From NCBI RefSeq assembly GCF_014164785.1, contig NZ_JACJFN010000002.1, positions 496,001 to 560,000 on the forward strand: a stretch of DNA of 64,000 bases. The letters run 5' to 3'. This DNA is from Aquipseudomonas guryensis. Lineage in GTDB: Bacteria; Pseudomonadota; Gammaproteobacteria; Pseudomonadales; Pseudomonadaceae. A program made the translations under genes and the position numbers. The notes beneath the pieces are model-generated. The model was not told the origin of the DNA, searched no databases, and saw nothing but the letters and a program-made list of their open reading frames with translations. Numbering within the stretch: position 1 is the first letter of the stretch; every line of letters begins with the position of its first letter. This document shows, one piece after another, positions 42,082-52,689 of this stretch.

Positions 42082-42867
42082 ATGCTTCCGGCACTCTGGG
42101 TCAGCAAAACCGGCCTGTCCGCTCAGGACATGAACCTGACCACCATTTCCAACAACCTGGCGAACGTCTCGACCACCGGGTTCAAGCGTGATCGCGCCGA
42201 GTTCGAGGACTTGCTGTACCAGATCCGTCGCCAACCTGGCGGCCAGTCCAGCCAGGACAGCGAGCTGCCTACCGGCCTGCAGCTGGGTACCGGTGTGCGC
42301 ATTGCCGGCACCCAGAAGATTCATACCCAGGGCAGCCTGCAGACCACCGAGCAGCCGCTCGACATGGCCATCAACGGCCGTGGCTTCTTCCAGGTCCTGC
42401 TGCCGGACGGCACTGTCTCTTACAGCCGTGACGGCAGTTTTCACCTGGATTCAGATGGCCAGATTGTCACCAGCCAGGGCTTTGCCCTGGAACCTGCCAT
42501 CGTGCTGCCGGCTGAGGTGCAGACCTTTACCGTGGGTGAAGACGGTACGGTCTCGGTCACCACCTTCGGCAACCCGGCGGCGCAGGTGATTGGCAATATC
42601 CAGACTGCCGACTTCGTCAACCCGGCGGGCCTGCAGGCTATCGGCAACAACCTGTTCCTGGAAACCGCGGCAAGCGGTGCACCGCAAGTCGGTACCCCCG
42701 GCCTGACTGGCCTCGGCGTGATGCTGCAGAACACCCTGGAAAACTCCAACGTCAGCGTGGTCGAGGAACTGGTGAACATGATCACCACCCAGCGTGCCTA
42801 CGAGATGAACTCCAAGGTCATCTCCACCGCTGACCAGATGCTGTCCTTTATTACCCAGAATCTTTAA
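42082..42867 (+). CDS. flgG: Flagellar distal rod protein FlgG
   Basis: 261 aa. MLPALWVSKTGLSAQDMNLTTISNNLANVSTTGFKRDRAEFEDLLYQ with the FlgG-specific stretch, and C-terminal LENSNVSVVEELVNMITTQRAYEMNSKVISTADQMLSFITQNL. Standard length. RBS GAGGAGAAC. Confidence 0.96.
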   Translation: MLPALWVSKTGLSAQDMNLTTISNNLANVSTTGFKRDRAEFEDLLYQIRRQPGGQSSQDSELPTGLQLGTGVRIAGTQKIHTQGSLQTTEQPLDMAINGRGFFQVLLPDGTVSYSRDGSFHLDSDGQIVTSQGFALEPAIVLPAEVQTFTVGEDGTVSVTTFGNPAAQVIGNIQTADFVNPAGLQAIGNNLFLETAASGAPQVGTPGLTGLGVMLQNTLENSNVSVVEELVNMITTQRAYEMNSKVISTADQMLSFITQNL

Positions 42868-42931
42868 CGCGCGATAGCAGGCCTGGCCTGCTGATTGCCT
42901 GAAGCAACACGAACGCCGTGAGGTAGTGGTT

Positions 42932-43645
42932 ATGAACCGGCTGATGATTTTTCTTACCGTGCTGAGCGTCACCGCCCTGAGTGGCTGTGTGTCGCCACCA
43001 CCGAAGCCGGATGACCCTTACTATGCCCCGGTGCTGCCGCGTACGCCGCTGCCGGCGGCGCAAACCAATGGCGCGATCTATCAGGCGGGTTTTGAAACCA
43101 ATCTGTATGACGACCGTAAGGCCTATCGGGTGGGCGACATCATCACCATCACCCTCAGCGAGAAGACCCAGGCAAGCAAATCAGCCGGTTCGAAGATGGG
43201 CAAAGACAGTAGCACCAGCATCGGTCTGACCTCCCTGTTTGGCGGCGGAGTGTCCGTCGATAACCCCAGCAGTGGCTTGAACCCGCTCGATGCTGCCAGG
43301 CTCAGTCTGGATGCCAGCTATAGCGGCACCCGCGAGACGGAAGGCGACAGCGCTGCCGACCAGAGCAACAGCCTGTCCGGCTCGATCACCGTGACCGTCG
43401 CCGAGGTGCTGCCCAACGGCATTTTGTCCGTGCGTGGCGAGAAGTGGCTGACCCTGAATACCGGCGATGAGCTGGTGCGTATTGCCGGTATGGTGCGCGC
43501 CGACGATATCGCCACTGACAACACCGTTTCCTCGACCCGTGTGGCCAATGCCCGGATCACCTACTCAGGCACTGGCGCCTTCGCCGATGCCAGCCAGCCG
43601 GGTTGGTTCGATCGATTCTTCATGAGCCCGCTGTTCCCGTTCTGA
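42932..43645 (+). CDS. flgH: Flagellar L-ring lipoprotein FlgH
   Basis: 237 aa. Lipoprotein signal with lipobox ALSGC, proline-rich linker ([22 protein letters not shown]), then [23 protein letters not shown] and [35 protein letters not shown], the FlgH core. Outer-membrane bushing of the rod. ATG 42932 lies 8 nt after GAGG; GTG 42926 is a less likely alternative. Confidence 0.95.
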   Translation: MNRLMIFLTVLSVTALSGCVSPPPKPDDPYYAPVLPRTPLPAAQTNGAIYQAGFETNLYDDRKAYRVGDIITITLSEKTQASKSAGSKMGKDSSTSIGLTSLFGGGVSVDNPSSGLNPLDAARLSLDASYSGTRETEGDSAADQSNSLSGSITVTVAEVLPNGILSVRGEKWLTLNTGDELVRIAGMVRADDIATDNTVSSTRVANARITYSGTGAFADASQPGWFDRFFMSPLFPF

Positions 43646-43659
43646 CCAGGTAACCGATC

Positions 43660-44760
43660 ATGAAGCGACTGATATCTGCCCTCTGCCTGCTGCTTGCTAC
43701 CAGCACCGTGCAGGCCGAGCGCCTGAAGGACCTGGCCAGCATCCAGGGCGTGCGCGCCAACCAGCTGATCGGCTATGGCCTGGTGGTCGGCCTCAACGGC
43801 ACCGGCGACCAGACCACGCAGACGCCGTTCACCCTGCAGACCTTCAACAACATGCTGGCGCAGTTCGGCATCAAAGTGCCGGCGGGTGGCGGTAACGTGC
43901 AGCTGAAGAACGTCGCAGCGGTCTCCATCCACGCCGAACTGCCGCCGTTCGCCAAGCCTGGGCAGACCATCGACGTGACGATTTCCTCGATCGGCAACGC
44001 CAAGAGCCTGCGCGGCGGCAGCTTGCTGCTGGCGCCGCTGAAGGGTATCGACGGTAACGTGTATGCCGTGGCCCAGGGCAATCTGGTGGTTGGTGGCTTC
44101 GATGCCGGCGGCGCCGATGGCTCGCGTATTACCGTCAACGTGCCGTCGGCCGGGCGCATTCCGGCCGGGGCCACAGTGGAACGGCCGGTGCCGAGTGGCT
44201 TCGAGCAGGGCAACAGCCTGACGCTCAACCTCAATCGTCCGGACTTCACCACGGCTAAGAACATCGTCGACCAGATCAACGGCCTGCTTGGCCCAGGCGT
44301 GGCCCAAGCCATCGATGGCGGCTCGATCCGCGTCAGTGCGCCGCTGGACCCGAATCAGCGCGTCGATTACCTGTCGGTGCTGGAAAACATCGAAGTCGAA
44401 GCAGGGCAGGCGGTAGCCAAGGTCATCATCAACTCGCGCACCGGTACCATCGTCATTGGCCAGAACGTGCGCGTGCAACCGGCGGCAGTGACCCACGGCA
44501 GCCTGACCGTGACCATCACCGAAGACCCGATTGTCAGCCAGCCTGAGGCACTCTCCGGCGGCCAGACAGCGGTGGTGCCCAATTCCAAGATCGATGCCGT
44601 GGAGGAGGCCAAGCCGATGTTCAAGTTCGGCCCTGGCACCACCCTGGATGAAATTGTGCGTGCGGTGAACCAGGTGGGCGCCGCACCTTCCGACCTTATG
44701 GCCATCCTCGAGGCGCTCAAGCAAGCCGGCGCACTCCAGGCTGACCTGATCGTGATCTAA
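43660..44760 (+). CDS. flgI: Flagellar P-ring protein FlgI
   Basis: 366 aa. Signal peptide [19 protein letters not shown], then [33 protein letters not shown] and the C-terminal [41 protein letters not shown]. Periplasmic peptidoglycan-level ring. 14 bp after flgH; flgJ follows after 11 bp. Confidence 0.97.
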   Translation: MKRLISALCLLLATSTVQAERLKDLASIQGVRANQLIGYGLVVGLNGTGDQTTQTPFTLQTFNNMLAQFGIKVPAGGGNVQLKNVAAVSIHAELPPFAKPGQTIDVTISSIGNAKSLRGGSLLLAPLKGIDGNVYAVAQGNLVVGGFDAGGADGSRITVNVPSAGRIPAGATVERPVPSGFEQGNSLTLNLNRPDFTTAKNIVDQINGLLGPGVAQAIDGGSIRVSAPLDPNQRVDYLSVLENIEVEAGQAVAKVIINSRTGTIVIGQNVRVQPAAVTHGSLTVTITEDPIVSQPEALSGGQTAVVPNSKIDAVEEAKPMFKFGPGTTLDEIVRAVNQVGAAPSDLMAILEALKQAGALQADLIVI

Positions 44761-44771
44761 AGGAGGCGGCC

Positions 44772-45956
44772 ATGGATTCCAAACTTGCAGCCGCCGGCCT
44801 GGTCAGCGGCAAAGCCTACGACAGCGGTGCCTACACCGACCTGAACCGGCTCAATCAGTTCAAGGTTAATGGCGACAGTGACAGCAACATCAAGAAGGTG
44901 GCGCAGGAGTTCGAGTCGCTGTTCCTCAACGAGATGATGAAGGCCATGCGCTCGGCGAACGCAGTGTTCGCCGAAGGCAACTTCATGAACAGCAACGAGA
45001 GCAAGACCTACCAGGATATGCACGACCAGCAGCTGGCCGTGACCATGTCGAAGAGCGGTGGCGGCATCGGCCTGGCCGATGTGCTGGAGCGTCAGTTGTC
45101 GAAGATGAAAGGCGGCGACCGGGCACGGCCGAATCCTTTTGCCCAGGTTGCCGAGCAGGCGTCTGCGGCCGCTATCCCGCAAGGTTTCAAGAGTGAGTCG
45201 GCAGCCTCTGCACGCGATGATTCCTCGTTGCTCAATCAGCGGCGCCTGAGCCTGCCGAGCAAACTCACCGATCGTCTGCTGGCCGGTATCGTCCCGGCCA
45301 GCGCCGAGGCCGAGGCGCAGCCCTTGGCGGGCGCCGACTGGCTGGTGGGGCAACCCGGCAACGTCGCCAAGGGCGAGGCGCTGAAGCTGGCCGACAGCGA
45401 TGCCATCAGTGGCCGGCGTATCGCCCAACCACCGCTGGCGCCGGGCAAGTCGGCGTTCCGTTCAGCCGAAGAGTTCATCGCTACCATGCTGCCGATGGCC
45501 GAAGAGGCTGCGCAGAAGATTGGCGTCGATGCCCGTTATCTAGTGGCCCAGGCCGCGCTGGAAACCGGTTGGGGCAAGTCGATCATCCGCCAGCAGGACG
45601 GCAGCAGCAGTCACAACCTGTTCGGCATCAAGGCTCATGGCGGCTGGCAGGGTGATTCAGCGCGGGTGCTAACCACCGAATATCAGGGTGGCAAAGCCGT
45701 CAAGGAAGCGGCGTCGTTCCGTACCTATGAGTCGTTCCAGCACAGCTTCAACGACTATGTAAGCTTCCTGCAGAGTAACGGCCGTTATCAGGAGGCGCTG
45801 GCTTCAACGGAGAACCCGGAAAGCTTCGTACGCGAACTGCAGGAGGCTGGTTATGCCACCGACCCGCAGTACGCGCGCAAGATTAACCAGATCGCCCGCA
45901 AGATGCAGACCTATGAAGCTGTAGCTGCCGTCGACAGCTCGACCACGAGGACTTGA
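44772..45956 (+). CDS. flgJ: Flagellar rod cap and peptidoglycan hydrolase FlgJ
   Basis: 394 aa. N-terminal rod-binding domain (residues ~30-115, KKVAQEFESLFLNEMMKAMRSAN, MHDQQLAVTMSKSGGGIGLADVL), a variable linker (~120-230), and C-terminal glucosaminidase domain (~235-370, VDARYLVAQAALETGWGKSIIRQ with the catalytic Glu). Digests peptidoglycan where the rod crosses it. Ends 9 bp before flgK; RBS AGGAGG. Confidence 0.96.
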   Translation: MDSKLAAAGLVSGKAYDSGAYTDLNRLNQFKVNGDSDSNIKKVAQEFESLFLNEMMKAMRSANAVFAEGNFMNSNESKTYQDMHDQQLAVTMSKSGGGIGLADVLERQLSKMKGGDRARPNPFAQVAEQASAAAIPQGFKSESAASARDDSSLLNQRRLSLPSKLTDRLLAGIVPASAEAEAQPLAGADWLVGQPGNVAKGEALKLADSDAISGRRIAQPPLAPGKSAFRSAEEFIATMLPMAEEAAQKIGVDARYLVAQAALETGWGKSIIRQQDGSSSHNLFGIKAHGGWQGDSARVLTTEYQGGKAVKEAASFRTYESFQHSFNDYVSFLQSNGRYQEALASTENPESFVRELQEAGYATDPQYARKINQIARKMQTYEAVAAVDSSTTRT

Positions 45957-45965
45957 GGCTGAGTT

Positions 45966-48029
45966 ATGGCTGACCTACTGAGTATTGGCCTGTCCGGGCT
46001 TTCGGCGAACAAGACTTCGCTGGCGGTCACCGGCCACAACATCACCAACGTCAACACCCCCGGGTTTTCCCGACAGGACACGATCCAGGCCACGCGTATC
46101 CCGCAGTTCAGTGGCGCCGGCTACATTGGTTCGGGTACCACGCTGGTCGACGTGCGGCGTATCTACAACGAATTCCTTACCACCCAGGTGCGGACCAGCA
46201 CGGCGCTGAATAGCGATGTGAGTGCCTATCTGAGCCAGATCAATCAGCTCGATTCGTTGCTGGCCAGCAGCACCACCGGTATTACGCCGGGGCTGCAGCG
46301 GGTCTTTGCGGCGCTGCAGACCGCAGCGGAAGATCCGGCCAACATCCCGGCGCGGCAGTTGGTGTTGTCCGAGTCAGAAGGCCTGGCCAAGCGTTTCAAT
46401 ACGATCTACGACCGCCTGTATGAGCAGAATGCGTTCATCAACAAACAGCTCGAAGCGGTGACTGATCAGGTCAACCAGCTGGCCACCTCGATTGCCGGCT
46501 ACAACGATGCCATTGCCATCGCGGGTGCCAATGGCCAGCAGCCGAACGACCTGCTGGACGCCCGCGAAGAGGCGGTGCGCCAGCTGTCCGAGTTCATCGG
46601 CGTCACCGTGGTGCCGCAGGATGACAATACCTACAACCTGTTCATCGGCTCCGGCCAGCCGCTGGTGGTGGGTTCAACGGCTGCGCAGTTGGCCGTCGTG
46701 CAAGGGCGCGCGGACCCCCTGCGTAGCGAAGTGGAGTTCGTCAGCGGCAACTCGCGCCAGGGCATCACCTCGCTGATCACCGGTGGTGAAATGGGCGGGC
46801 TGATTCGCTACCGCGAAGACGTGCTCGACGAGACCCTGAATGCGGTTGGCCGCCTGGCGCTTTCGGTTGCCGACCAGATCAATACCCAGCTGGGGCAGGG
46901 GCTCGATCTCAAGGGCAATTTCGGTGAGCCGCTGTTTCGCGATATCAATGATCCGACCCTGTTGACCCAGCGCAGCCTGGCGCGAATTGGCAACAGTGAC
47001 GGCACGGCCAACCTGAACGTGCTGATCGAGGACACCACGACGCTGACCACCAGTGACTACGAAGTGGAGTTCACCAGTGCCACCGAATACACGGTGCGCC
47101 GGATTTCCGACGGCCAGATGGTTTCTGCCCTGTATGACGACGATGCCGATCCGGATACCCCTCTGGTGGCGGCACCGGCGCCCTACGACATCACCAGCGG
47201 TACGCCGCTGGTCTTCGATGGCTTCTCGGTCAATGTGGCAGCCGGCACCTTCGCGGCCGGCGATCGCTTTCGCATCATGCCGACCCGCAACGAAGGCAGC
47301 TACATTCGCTCCGACCTGACCAACCCCCAGGAGCTGGCGTTCGCCTCGCCGCTGAAAGCGGAAACCAGCCCGGCCAATGTCGGCAATGGCACCATCACCC
47401 AGCCGAGCCTGATCACCCAGATCGACATCTACGATCCGGTGGCCCAGGCTGCCCTGGAAAACAGCCTACGTACCGCGCCGCCGCTGCGTATCGTGTTCAC
47501 CTCGACCACCGACTACGATGTGGTCGACACCACCGGTGCGGTGCTCAGCAGCAACACTATCGTGCCGGGGCAGAACAACACCCAGCAGATTACCGCCGGT
47601 ATCGCGCCGGATGATTTCACCTTCGACTTCACCATCAGCGGCCGCCCCCAGACCGGTGACAACTTCACCATCTCGTTCAACACCAACGGCGTTTCCGACA
47701 ATCGCAATGCGCTGAAACTGGCGGATCTGCAGAACAAGACGACCGTCGGTATCGACCCGAACTTCCCCAAGACCACTGGTACGAGTTTTACTGATACCTA
47801 CGGTGACCTGGTCGAGCGGGTCGGCACCCTGACCAGCCAGGCGCGGGTCGATGGCGAAGCAACTACTTCGATCCTCAAACAGGCGACCGACAACCGAGAT
47901 TCGGTGTCGGCGGTGAACCTGGATGAAGAGGCGGCAAAGCTGATTCAATTCGAACAGTACTACCAGGCTTCGGCGCAGATCATTCAAGTTGCGCGGTCCT
48001 TGTTCGATACCCTTATCAACACCTTCTAA
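45966..48029 (+). CDS. flgK: Hook-filament junction protein FlgK
   Basis: 687 aa. MADLLSIGLSGLSANKTSLAVTGHNITNVNTPGFSRQDTIQA at the N-terminus and SAVNLDEEAAKLIQFEQYYQASAQIIQVARSLFDTLINTF at the C-terminus form the coiled-coil D0/D1. The large variable centre makes it longer than enteric FlgK (~550 aa) but close to P. aeruginosa FlgK (~683). FlgN client. 9 bp after flgJ. Confidence 0.96.
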   Translation: MADLLSIGLSGLSANKTSLAVTGHNITNVNTPGFSRQDTIQATRIPQFSGAGYIGSGTTLVDVRRIYNEFLTTQVRTSTALNSDVSAYLSQINQLDSLLASSTTGITPGLQRVFAALQTAAEDPANIPARQLVLSESEGLAKRFNTIYDRLYEQNAFINKQLEAVTDQVNQLATSIAGYNDAIAIAGANGQQPNDLLDAREEAVRQLSEFIGVTVVPQDDNTYNLFIGSGQPLVVGSTAAQLAVVQGRADPLRSEVEFVSGNSRQGITSLITGGEMGGLIRYREDVLDETLNAVGRLALSVADQINTQLGQGLDLKGNFGEPLFRDINDPTLLTQRSLARIGNSDGTANLNVLIEDTTTLTTSDYEVEFTSATEYTVRRISDGQMVSALYDDDADPDTPLVAAPAPYDITSGTPLVFDGFSVNVAAGTFAAGDRFRIMPTRNEGSYIRSDLTNPQELAFASPLKAETSPANVGNGTITQPSLITQIDIYDPVAQAALENSLRTAPPLRIVFTSTTDYDVVDTTGAVLSSNTIVPGQNNTQQITAGIAPDDFTFDFTISGRPQTGDNFTISFNTNGVSDNRNALKLADLQNKTTVGIDPNFPKTTGTSFTDTYGDLVERVGTLTSQARVDGEATTSILKQATDNRDSVSAVNLDEEAAKLIQFEQYYQASAQIIQVARSLFDTLINTF

Positions 48030-48044
48030 AGCCGGACTGCCATC

Positions 48045-49733
48045 ATGGTCATGCGTATTTCTTCCATCCAGGCTTTCAATAACGGTGTCAACGGCATTGG
48101 TCGCAACTACTCCAATGTCATCCGTACCCAGGAGCAGATCAGCAGCGGCAAGCGCATCCTGACTCCGGCGGACGACCCGGTGGCGTCGGTGCGTCTGCTG
48201 CAGTTGCAGCAGCAGGAATCGTTGCTCGGGCAGTACAAGGAAAACCTGACTGCGGCCAAGAACAGCCTGACCCAGGAAGAAACCACGCTCAACTCGGTCA
48301 ATACGGTGCTGCAGCGTATCCGCGAGCTGGCCGTGCAGGCCGGTGGTGGTGCGCTGTCTGCCGATGACCGCAAGTCGATCGCCAAGGAACTGGACGAGCG
48401 CGAGGGCGAATTGCTCAACCTGATGAACAGCCGTAACGCCCGCGGCGAATACCTGTTTTCCGGTTTTCTCGGCAAGACCGAGCCGTTCGTGCGCAATCCG
48501 GATGGCACCTACTCGTATTTCGGTGACGAAGGCCAGCGTAGCCTGCAGGTGGCCAGTTCGACCACGGTGGCGATCAACGACAACGGCAAGCGCCTGTTCG
48601 AAGACGTGACCAATGCCAACCGTGTGCTGAGTACCGGCGGCATCGACAATGCCGCTCTGGCAGGCCAGGTACCGCCATTGCCGGCGACGACCATTCCTGC
48701 GGTGCCGAGTGCCGATCAGCGTGTCTTCATGTCGCCGGGGCTGGTCAATGACAATGATGCCTTCAACAGCATCTTCCGGGCGGGCGAGCCTTACTCCCTG
48801 GCATTTGTCAGTGGTAGCGAGTTCCGCATCTATGATGCCGCCGGCGCTGACGTAACCTCGGAGGTTCCGGGGGGCGGAGTGATCGATCCGCTGGCCAACG
48901 GCGGCAATGTCATCAACTTCCGTGGCATGCGCTTCCAGCTGGACGTGGTGTTGCAGGAAGGCGACAACGAACAAGACCTGGACAACCTTCTGGCGGATAT
49001 CCAGCCGCCCGCCGTGGCAGGCTCTCCAGGCATCGGTACGCACAGTTTCACCCTGGAATCGGCACCCACCGAGTTCGCGGTAACGCGCGCCTCGACCAAC
49101 CCCTCGACGGCCGTGATTACGGGCGGCACCATCACCAACCAGGCCGTTTTCAACGCGCAGTTCCCGACCTCGGGTGTGGTGTTGCGCTTTACCAACGCCA
49201 GTGACTACGACGTTTACTCACAACCGGTTGGACCGAGCAGTACGCCGATCGCCAGCGGCTCGGCCCCTGGGCCTTACCCGGCAACGGTCAGCGTGTTCGG
49301 TGTGGACTTCAGTCTGAGTGCCGCGGCGGCGGCCGGTGACGAGTTCGGCGTGCAACCGCAGTTCCAAGAGCAGCGCAGCATCCTCAACAGCATCTCGCGC
49401 CTGCGCCAGGCGCTGGAGTCGTCGCCGACCACCACGGTCGGCAACCTGGCGATCCGCGATGAGGTGGCCATCGCCCTGACCAACTTGGACAACGGTATCG
49501 GCCAGGTCCTGGAGGTGCAGACCGAGATTGGTGCCCGCCTGAATCTGGTTGATTCCACCGAGGTCGACAACGAAGACGTCACTCTGGTCAACAAGGCCGT
49601 CCAGGCCGAGCTAAGCGAGCTGGACTATGCCGAGGCGCTTTCCCGGCTGTCCTTCCAGACCGTGATTCTGGAAGCCGCGCAGCAGAGCTATGTGAAGATC
49701 GCTGGGCTCAACCTGTTCAATCAGTTGCGCTGA
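48045..49733 (+). CDS. flgL: Hook-filament junction protein FlgL, enlarged
   Basis: 562 aa, against about 440 in P. aeruginosa. N-terminal RISSIQAFNNGVNGIGRNYSNVIRTQEQISSGKRILTPADDPVASVRLLQLQQ and C-terminal NKAVQAELSELDYAEALSRLSFQTVILEAAQQSYVKIAGLNLFNQLR are normal; the extra ~120 residues are in the centre (~210-450), which includes a Thr/Ala/Pro-rich part. ATG 48045 is in reach of GGA at 48034; ATG 48051 (MRISSIQ) is the form usual in the genus. Last gene of the hook operon. Confidence 0.94.
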   Translation: MVMRISSIQAFNNGVNGIGRNYSNVIRTQEQISSGKRILTPADDPVASVRLLQLQQQESLLGQYKENLTAAKNSLTQEETTLNSVNTVLQRIRELAVQAGGGALSADDRKSIAKELDEREGELLNLMNSRNARGEYLFSGFLGKTEPFVRNPDGTYSYFGDEGQRSLQVASSTTVAINDNGKRLFEDVTNANRVLSTGGIDNAALAGQVPPLPATTIPAVPSADQRVFMSPGLVNDNDAFNSIFRAGEPYSLAFVSGSEFRIYDAAGADVTSEVPGGGVIDPLANGGNVINFRGMRFQLDVVLQEGDNEQDLDNLLADIQPPAVAGSPGIGTHSFTLESAPTEFAVTRASTNPSTAVITGGTITNQAVFNAQFPTSGVVLRFTNASDYDVYSQPVGPSSTPIASGSAPGPYPATVSVFGVDFSLSAAAAAGDEFGVQPQFQEQRSILNSISRLRQALESSPTTTVGNLAIRDEVAIALTNLDNGIGQVLEVQTEIGARLNLVDSTEVDNEDVTLVNKAVQAELSELDYAEALSRLSFQTVILEAAQQSYVKIAGLNLFNQLR

Positions 49734-49749
49734 TCGGCACCGTATCAGG

Positions 49750-49779
49750 CCGCGGAGTGCTGATGTGGGCTATCCGCGG
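49750..49779 (+). terminator. Weak hairpin after flgL
   Basis: CCGCGGA and TCCGCGG with a 16-nt loop, then a pyrimidine-rich stretch with TTTTT at 49796. Not a classical terminator; it may separate flgL from the glycosylation genes. Confidence 0.3.
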
Positions 49780-49810
49780 TTCGTGCTTCCCTGATTTTTC
49801 TGATTCCATT

Positions 49811-49826
49811 TGGCTTGTTAATTGCT
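49811..49826 (+). promoter_or_regulatory. Sigma-54 promoter candidate of the glycosylation island
   Basis: TGGCTT-GTTAA-TTGCT: GG and GC at the right distance, with two changes in the -24 element relative to TGGCAC. Start of transcription near 49838, about 29 nt before the first gene. Confidence 0.6.
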
Positions 49827-49866
49827 AACTTGCATAAATAGTGATGAAAAATTGACGGGACCAGGC

Positions 49867-52689
49867 ATGTCAGTTGATACCGAGTGGCTAGTGGATTTTT
49901 TTCGCCGACAGGCACGTCTCGGTTTTGAGGAAGGGGATTACACCCGCACCCGCAATTGCTGTAGTGAGTTGCTTCGGCAGCTGCCGAAGGACCGCGAGGC
50001 CTGGCAGCTTCTCGGTGAGGCCGCCTTGGCCAGCCACGACAGCGTCACCGCCCTGCGTGCCTTCGATCAACTGCTGGAGCTCGAGCCACAGAACGTCGAC
50101 TATGCCATGAAGCTCGGTCAGGCCAGCCTGCAGGCGCAGGATTGGCCAGCGGCGATCTCTGCATTCGATCAGGTTCTGGCGCTGCAGCCCGAGCATCCTG
50201 GGGCTCTCGAAGCCTTGCAACTGATCGGTCAGCTGCAGGCCAAGCTGGACATCCTCGGTCAACTGCCCGCTGTGTTGCCCGCGCGCAATGCGCCGTGCTT
50301 CTGCGGCAGCGGCCTGAAATACAAGAAGTGCTGCCTGCGCAAGAGTTCGCAGCAGCTCGTTCAGCAGCGTATCGAACAGGCCTATGCCGCCGGTGAGTGG
50401 CAGCAGGTTCTCAGCCTGATTTCCGACCTTGAGTCACTTTCTTCCCGAGAGCAACTAGTGCTGGCCCTGGCTCGCTATCAGTTGGGGCAGCGTGATCGAG
50501 CTTATCCGTTGCTCAAGTCGGCGCGACGCGAATGGCCGGATGATCTGGAGGTGGCTGCCGCGCTTGCCGATCTGGAGCTGGACCACGATGTCGCTACCGC
50601 GCAGCGTCTGGCCGAACTCGTGCTGGCTGCACAGCCTGGGCAGTGGCGAGCCAGCCTGGTGCTGGCCGCGGTCTATGCCCGGCAGGGACAAGCTACGGCG
50701 GCAGAGGCGACCCTACGCGAGCTGGTGCGCCTCGACCCCGCTTGCGACACGGCCTGGCAGCGCCTGAGCAACTTCCTGCGCAAGTCGCAGCGCGAGCAGG
50801 ATGAGGCGCTGCTGATGCGTGAGTGGACACAGCGCTGCCCGGACAACCCTACGGCCTGGTTCCACCGCGGTATGTCCGCCGTGCTGGCTGCCCGGGGCGA
50901 CGAGGGGCGTGGCTATCTTCAGCAGGCCCTGGCTCTCGATCCGCGGCATCATGAGGCGCAGTGCTGGATAGGGCAGTCCTACCAGAACGAGCAGAATCCG
51001 CATCGTGCATTGGAGCATCTGATGCTCGGCCTGCAGATAAAGCCCGACTACCAGGTGGGTTGGAACATGCTCGGCGGGGTCTACCATTCGGTAGGGCGCC
51101 AGCATGAGGCCGAGGGTTGCTTCATGCGCGCATTGGCGATTACCCCAGATCAGGCCGAGGCCTGGAACAACCTGGCCAACACCTACCTGGATGCGCGGCT
51201 GCTCGATGAGGCCGAGCGGGTCATGCATGTGGGGATCAGCTTGAATGGCCGAGAGCCCAACCTATGGAACAACCTCGGGAACATTCTCAGCGCCGCCAAG
51301 CGCATCAGCGAGGCGCGCGAGGCCTACCAGAAGGCTCTCGACGTGGCACCGGATTACCGGCCGGTGCTGATCAATCTGGCGGGGGTCGAGGCCAACTTCG
51401 GTAATCTGGATCGCGCCATCGAGCTGTTGCGGGACGTGCTGGATACCGCCCAGGCGCGCACCAACACCTTCTTTTTCGCCAACTATCACGCAGACTGGAG
51501 CGGCGAGCAGGTCTTCGCCATCTACCAGGACATCATCGAGCGTTTCTACCCCAAGCGCCGCTACTTCGATTATGCCAATAGCCTGGAGCCCAAGCGCAGG
51601 CTGCGCATCGGTTACATTTCGCCAGACTTTCGCCACCACGTTTGTGCGCTCTTCATCGAGCCGCTGATGCGTAACCACGATCATCACAAGGTCGAGGTAT
51701 TTGCCTACTCGCTGGTGCGCCTGGAGGATCAGGTCACCGAGCGTTTCATGGGCTATGCCGATCATTGGCGGCACTGTGTCGGCCTGAGTAATGAGCTGGT
51801 CGCCGAGCAGATACGCGCGGACCGGATCGATATTCTGATCGACCTTGCCGGGCACACGGCCAACAATGGTCTGGCCTGCCTGGCGCTGAAGCCGGCGCCC
51901 GTACAAGTCAGCTGGTGGATGGGCTTCGCCTTCGGTACCGGATTGAAGGCGGTGGATTACTTCCTCGCCGATGAGCAGATGCTGCCTCCAGGCTGCGAGA
52001 ACGCGTTCGCCGAACAGCTCTGGCGCATGCCCGGCCCGGCGGTGGCCTATATGCCCAACGCGATGCTGCCGGAAGTTTCGCCCCTGCCGGCGCAAAGCAA
52101 CGGCTTCATCACTTTCGGGAGTCTGACTCGGCCGGTACGCCTCAATCATCGGGTGATTCGTGTCTGGTCTGAGCTGCTCAAGCGCGTTGCCAACTCGCGT
52201 CTGATCCTCGACAGCAGCGCCTTCGATGACGCCGGCCTGTGCGAGCACTATCGGCACAAGTTCGCCGAGCAGGGCATTGACGCCTCTCGCCTGGAATTCG
52301 GCTATACCTCGCCGGTCTGGGATGCATTGGGCAAGATGGATATTGCCCTGGACTGTTTCCCGCATAACTCCGGCACCACGCTCTACGAGAGCCTGTGGAT
52401 GGGCTTGCCGGTCGTCACGCTGCGCGATAGGCCCTCCATGGGCCGTGTCGGCGCGCTGATTCTGCACGGAGTGGGGCGCGGCGAGTGGTGTACCGACAGC
52501 GAGGAGGAGTACCTGGCGAAACTGGTTGAGCTGGCGGCAGACTCCGTGCGGCTGGCCGAAATACGTCAGGGCTTGCGTGAAGAGATGCGAGCCTCGGCCC
52601 TGTGCGATGGCGCTGATTTTGCCCGGCGTATGGAGCAGACTTACCAGCAGATGTGGCAACGCTACTGCGAACAAGGAGAACAACAATGA
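49867..52689 (+). CDS. TPR / SEC-C / SPINDLY-type O-linked glycosyltransferase, probable flagellin glycosyltransferase
   Basis: 940 aa, cytoplasmic. TPR repeats occupy residues ~10-135 and ~170-560 (for example [70 protein letters not shown]). Between them, at ~141-158, is a SEC-C zinc motif [16 protein letters not shown]. The C-terminal third is the family-41 catalytic domain: [15 protein letters not shown] (~577), [15 protein letters not shown] (~655), [33 protein letters not shown] (~830). O-GlcNAc-transferase-type enzymes add sugars to Ser/Thr. Its place between flgL and fliC is the usual flagellin glycosylation locus in Pseudomonas. Its stop overlaps the next ATG. Donor sugar inferred from the following genes. 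Confidence 0.85.
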   Translation: MSVDTEWLVDFFRRQARLGFEEGDYTRTRNCCSELLRQLPKDREAWQLLGEAALASHDSVTALRAFDQLLELEPQNVDYAMKLGQASLQAQDWPAAISAFDQVLALQPEHPGALEALQLIGQLQAKLDILGQLPAVLPARNAPCFCGSGLKYKKCCLRKSSQQLVQQRIEQAYAAGEWQQVLSLISDLESLSSREQLVLALARYQLGQRDRAYPLLKSARREWPDDLEVAAALADLELDHDVATAQRLAELVLAAQPGQWRASLVLAAVYARQGQATAAEATLRELVRLDPACDTAWQRLSNFLRKSQREQDEALLMREWTQRCPDNPTAWFHRGMSAVLAARGDEGRGYLQQALALDPRHHEAQCWIGQSYQNEQNPHRALEHLMLGLQIKPDYQVGWNMLGGVYHSVGRQHEAEGCFMRALAITPDQAEAWNNLANTYLDARLLDEAERVMHVGISLNGREPNLWNNLGNILSAAKRISEAREAYQKALDVAPDYRPVLINLAGVEANFGNLDRAIELLRDVLDTAQARTNTFFFANYHADWSGEQVFAIYQDIIERFYPKRRYFDYANSLEPKRRLRIGYISPDFRHHVCALFIEPLMRNHDHHKVEVFAYSLVRLEDQVTERFMGYADHWRHCVGLSNELVAEQIRADRIDILIDLAGHTANNGLACLALKPAPVQVSWWMGFAFGTGLKAVDYFLADEQMLPPGCENAFAEQLWRMPGPAVAYMPNAMLPEVSPLPAQSNGFITFGSLTRPVRLNHRVIRVWSELLKRVANSRLILDSSAFDDAGLCEHYRHKFAEQGIDASRLEFGYTSPVWDALGKMDIALDCFPHNSGTTLYESLWMGLPVVTLRDRPSMGRVGALILHGVGRGEWCTDSEEEYLAKLVELAADSVRLAEIRQGLREEMRASALCDGADFARRMEQTYQQMWQRYCEQGEQQ

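Noticed and set aside
47466..49043. 525-codon open frame antisense to flgK/flgL
   Set aside because: Shadow frame; both sense genes have canonical ends.
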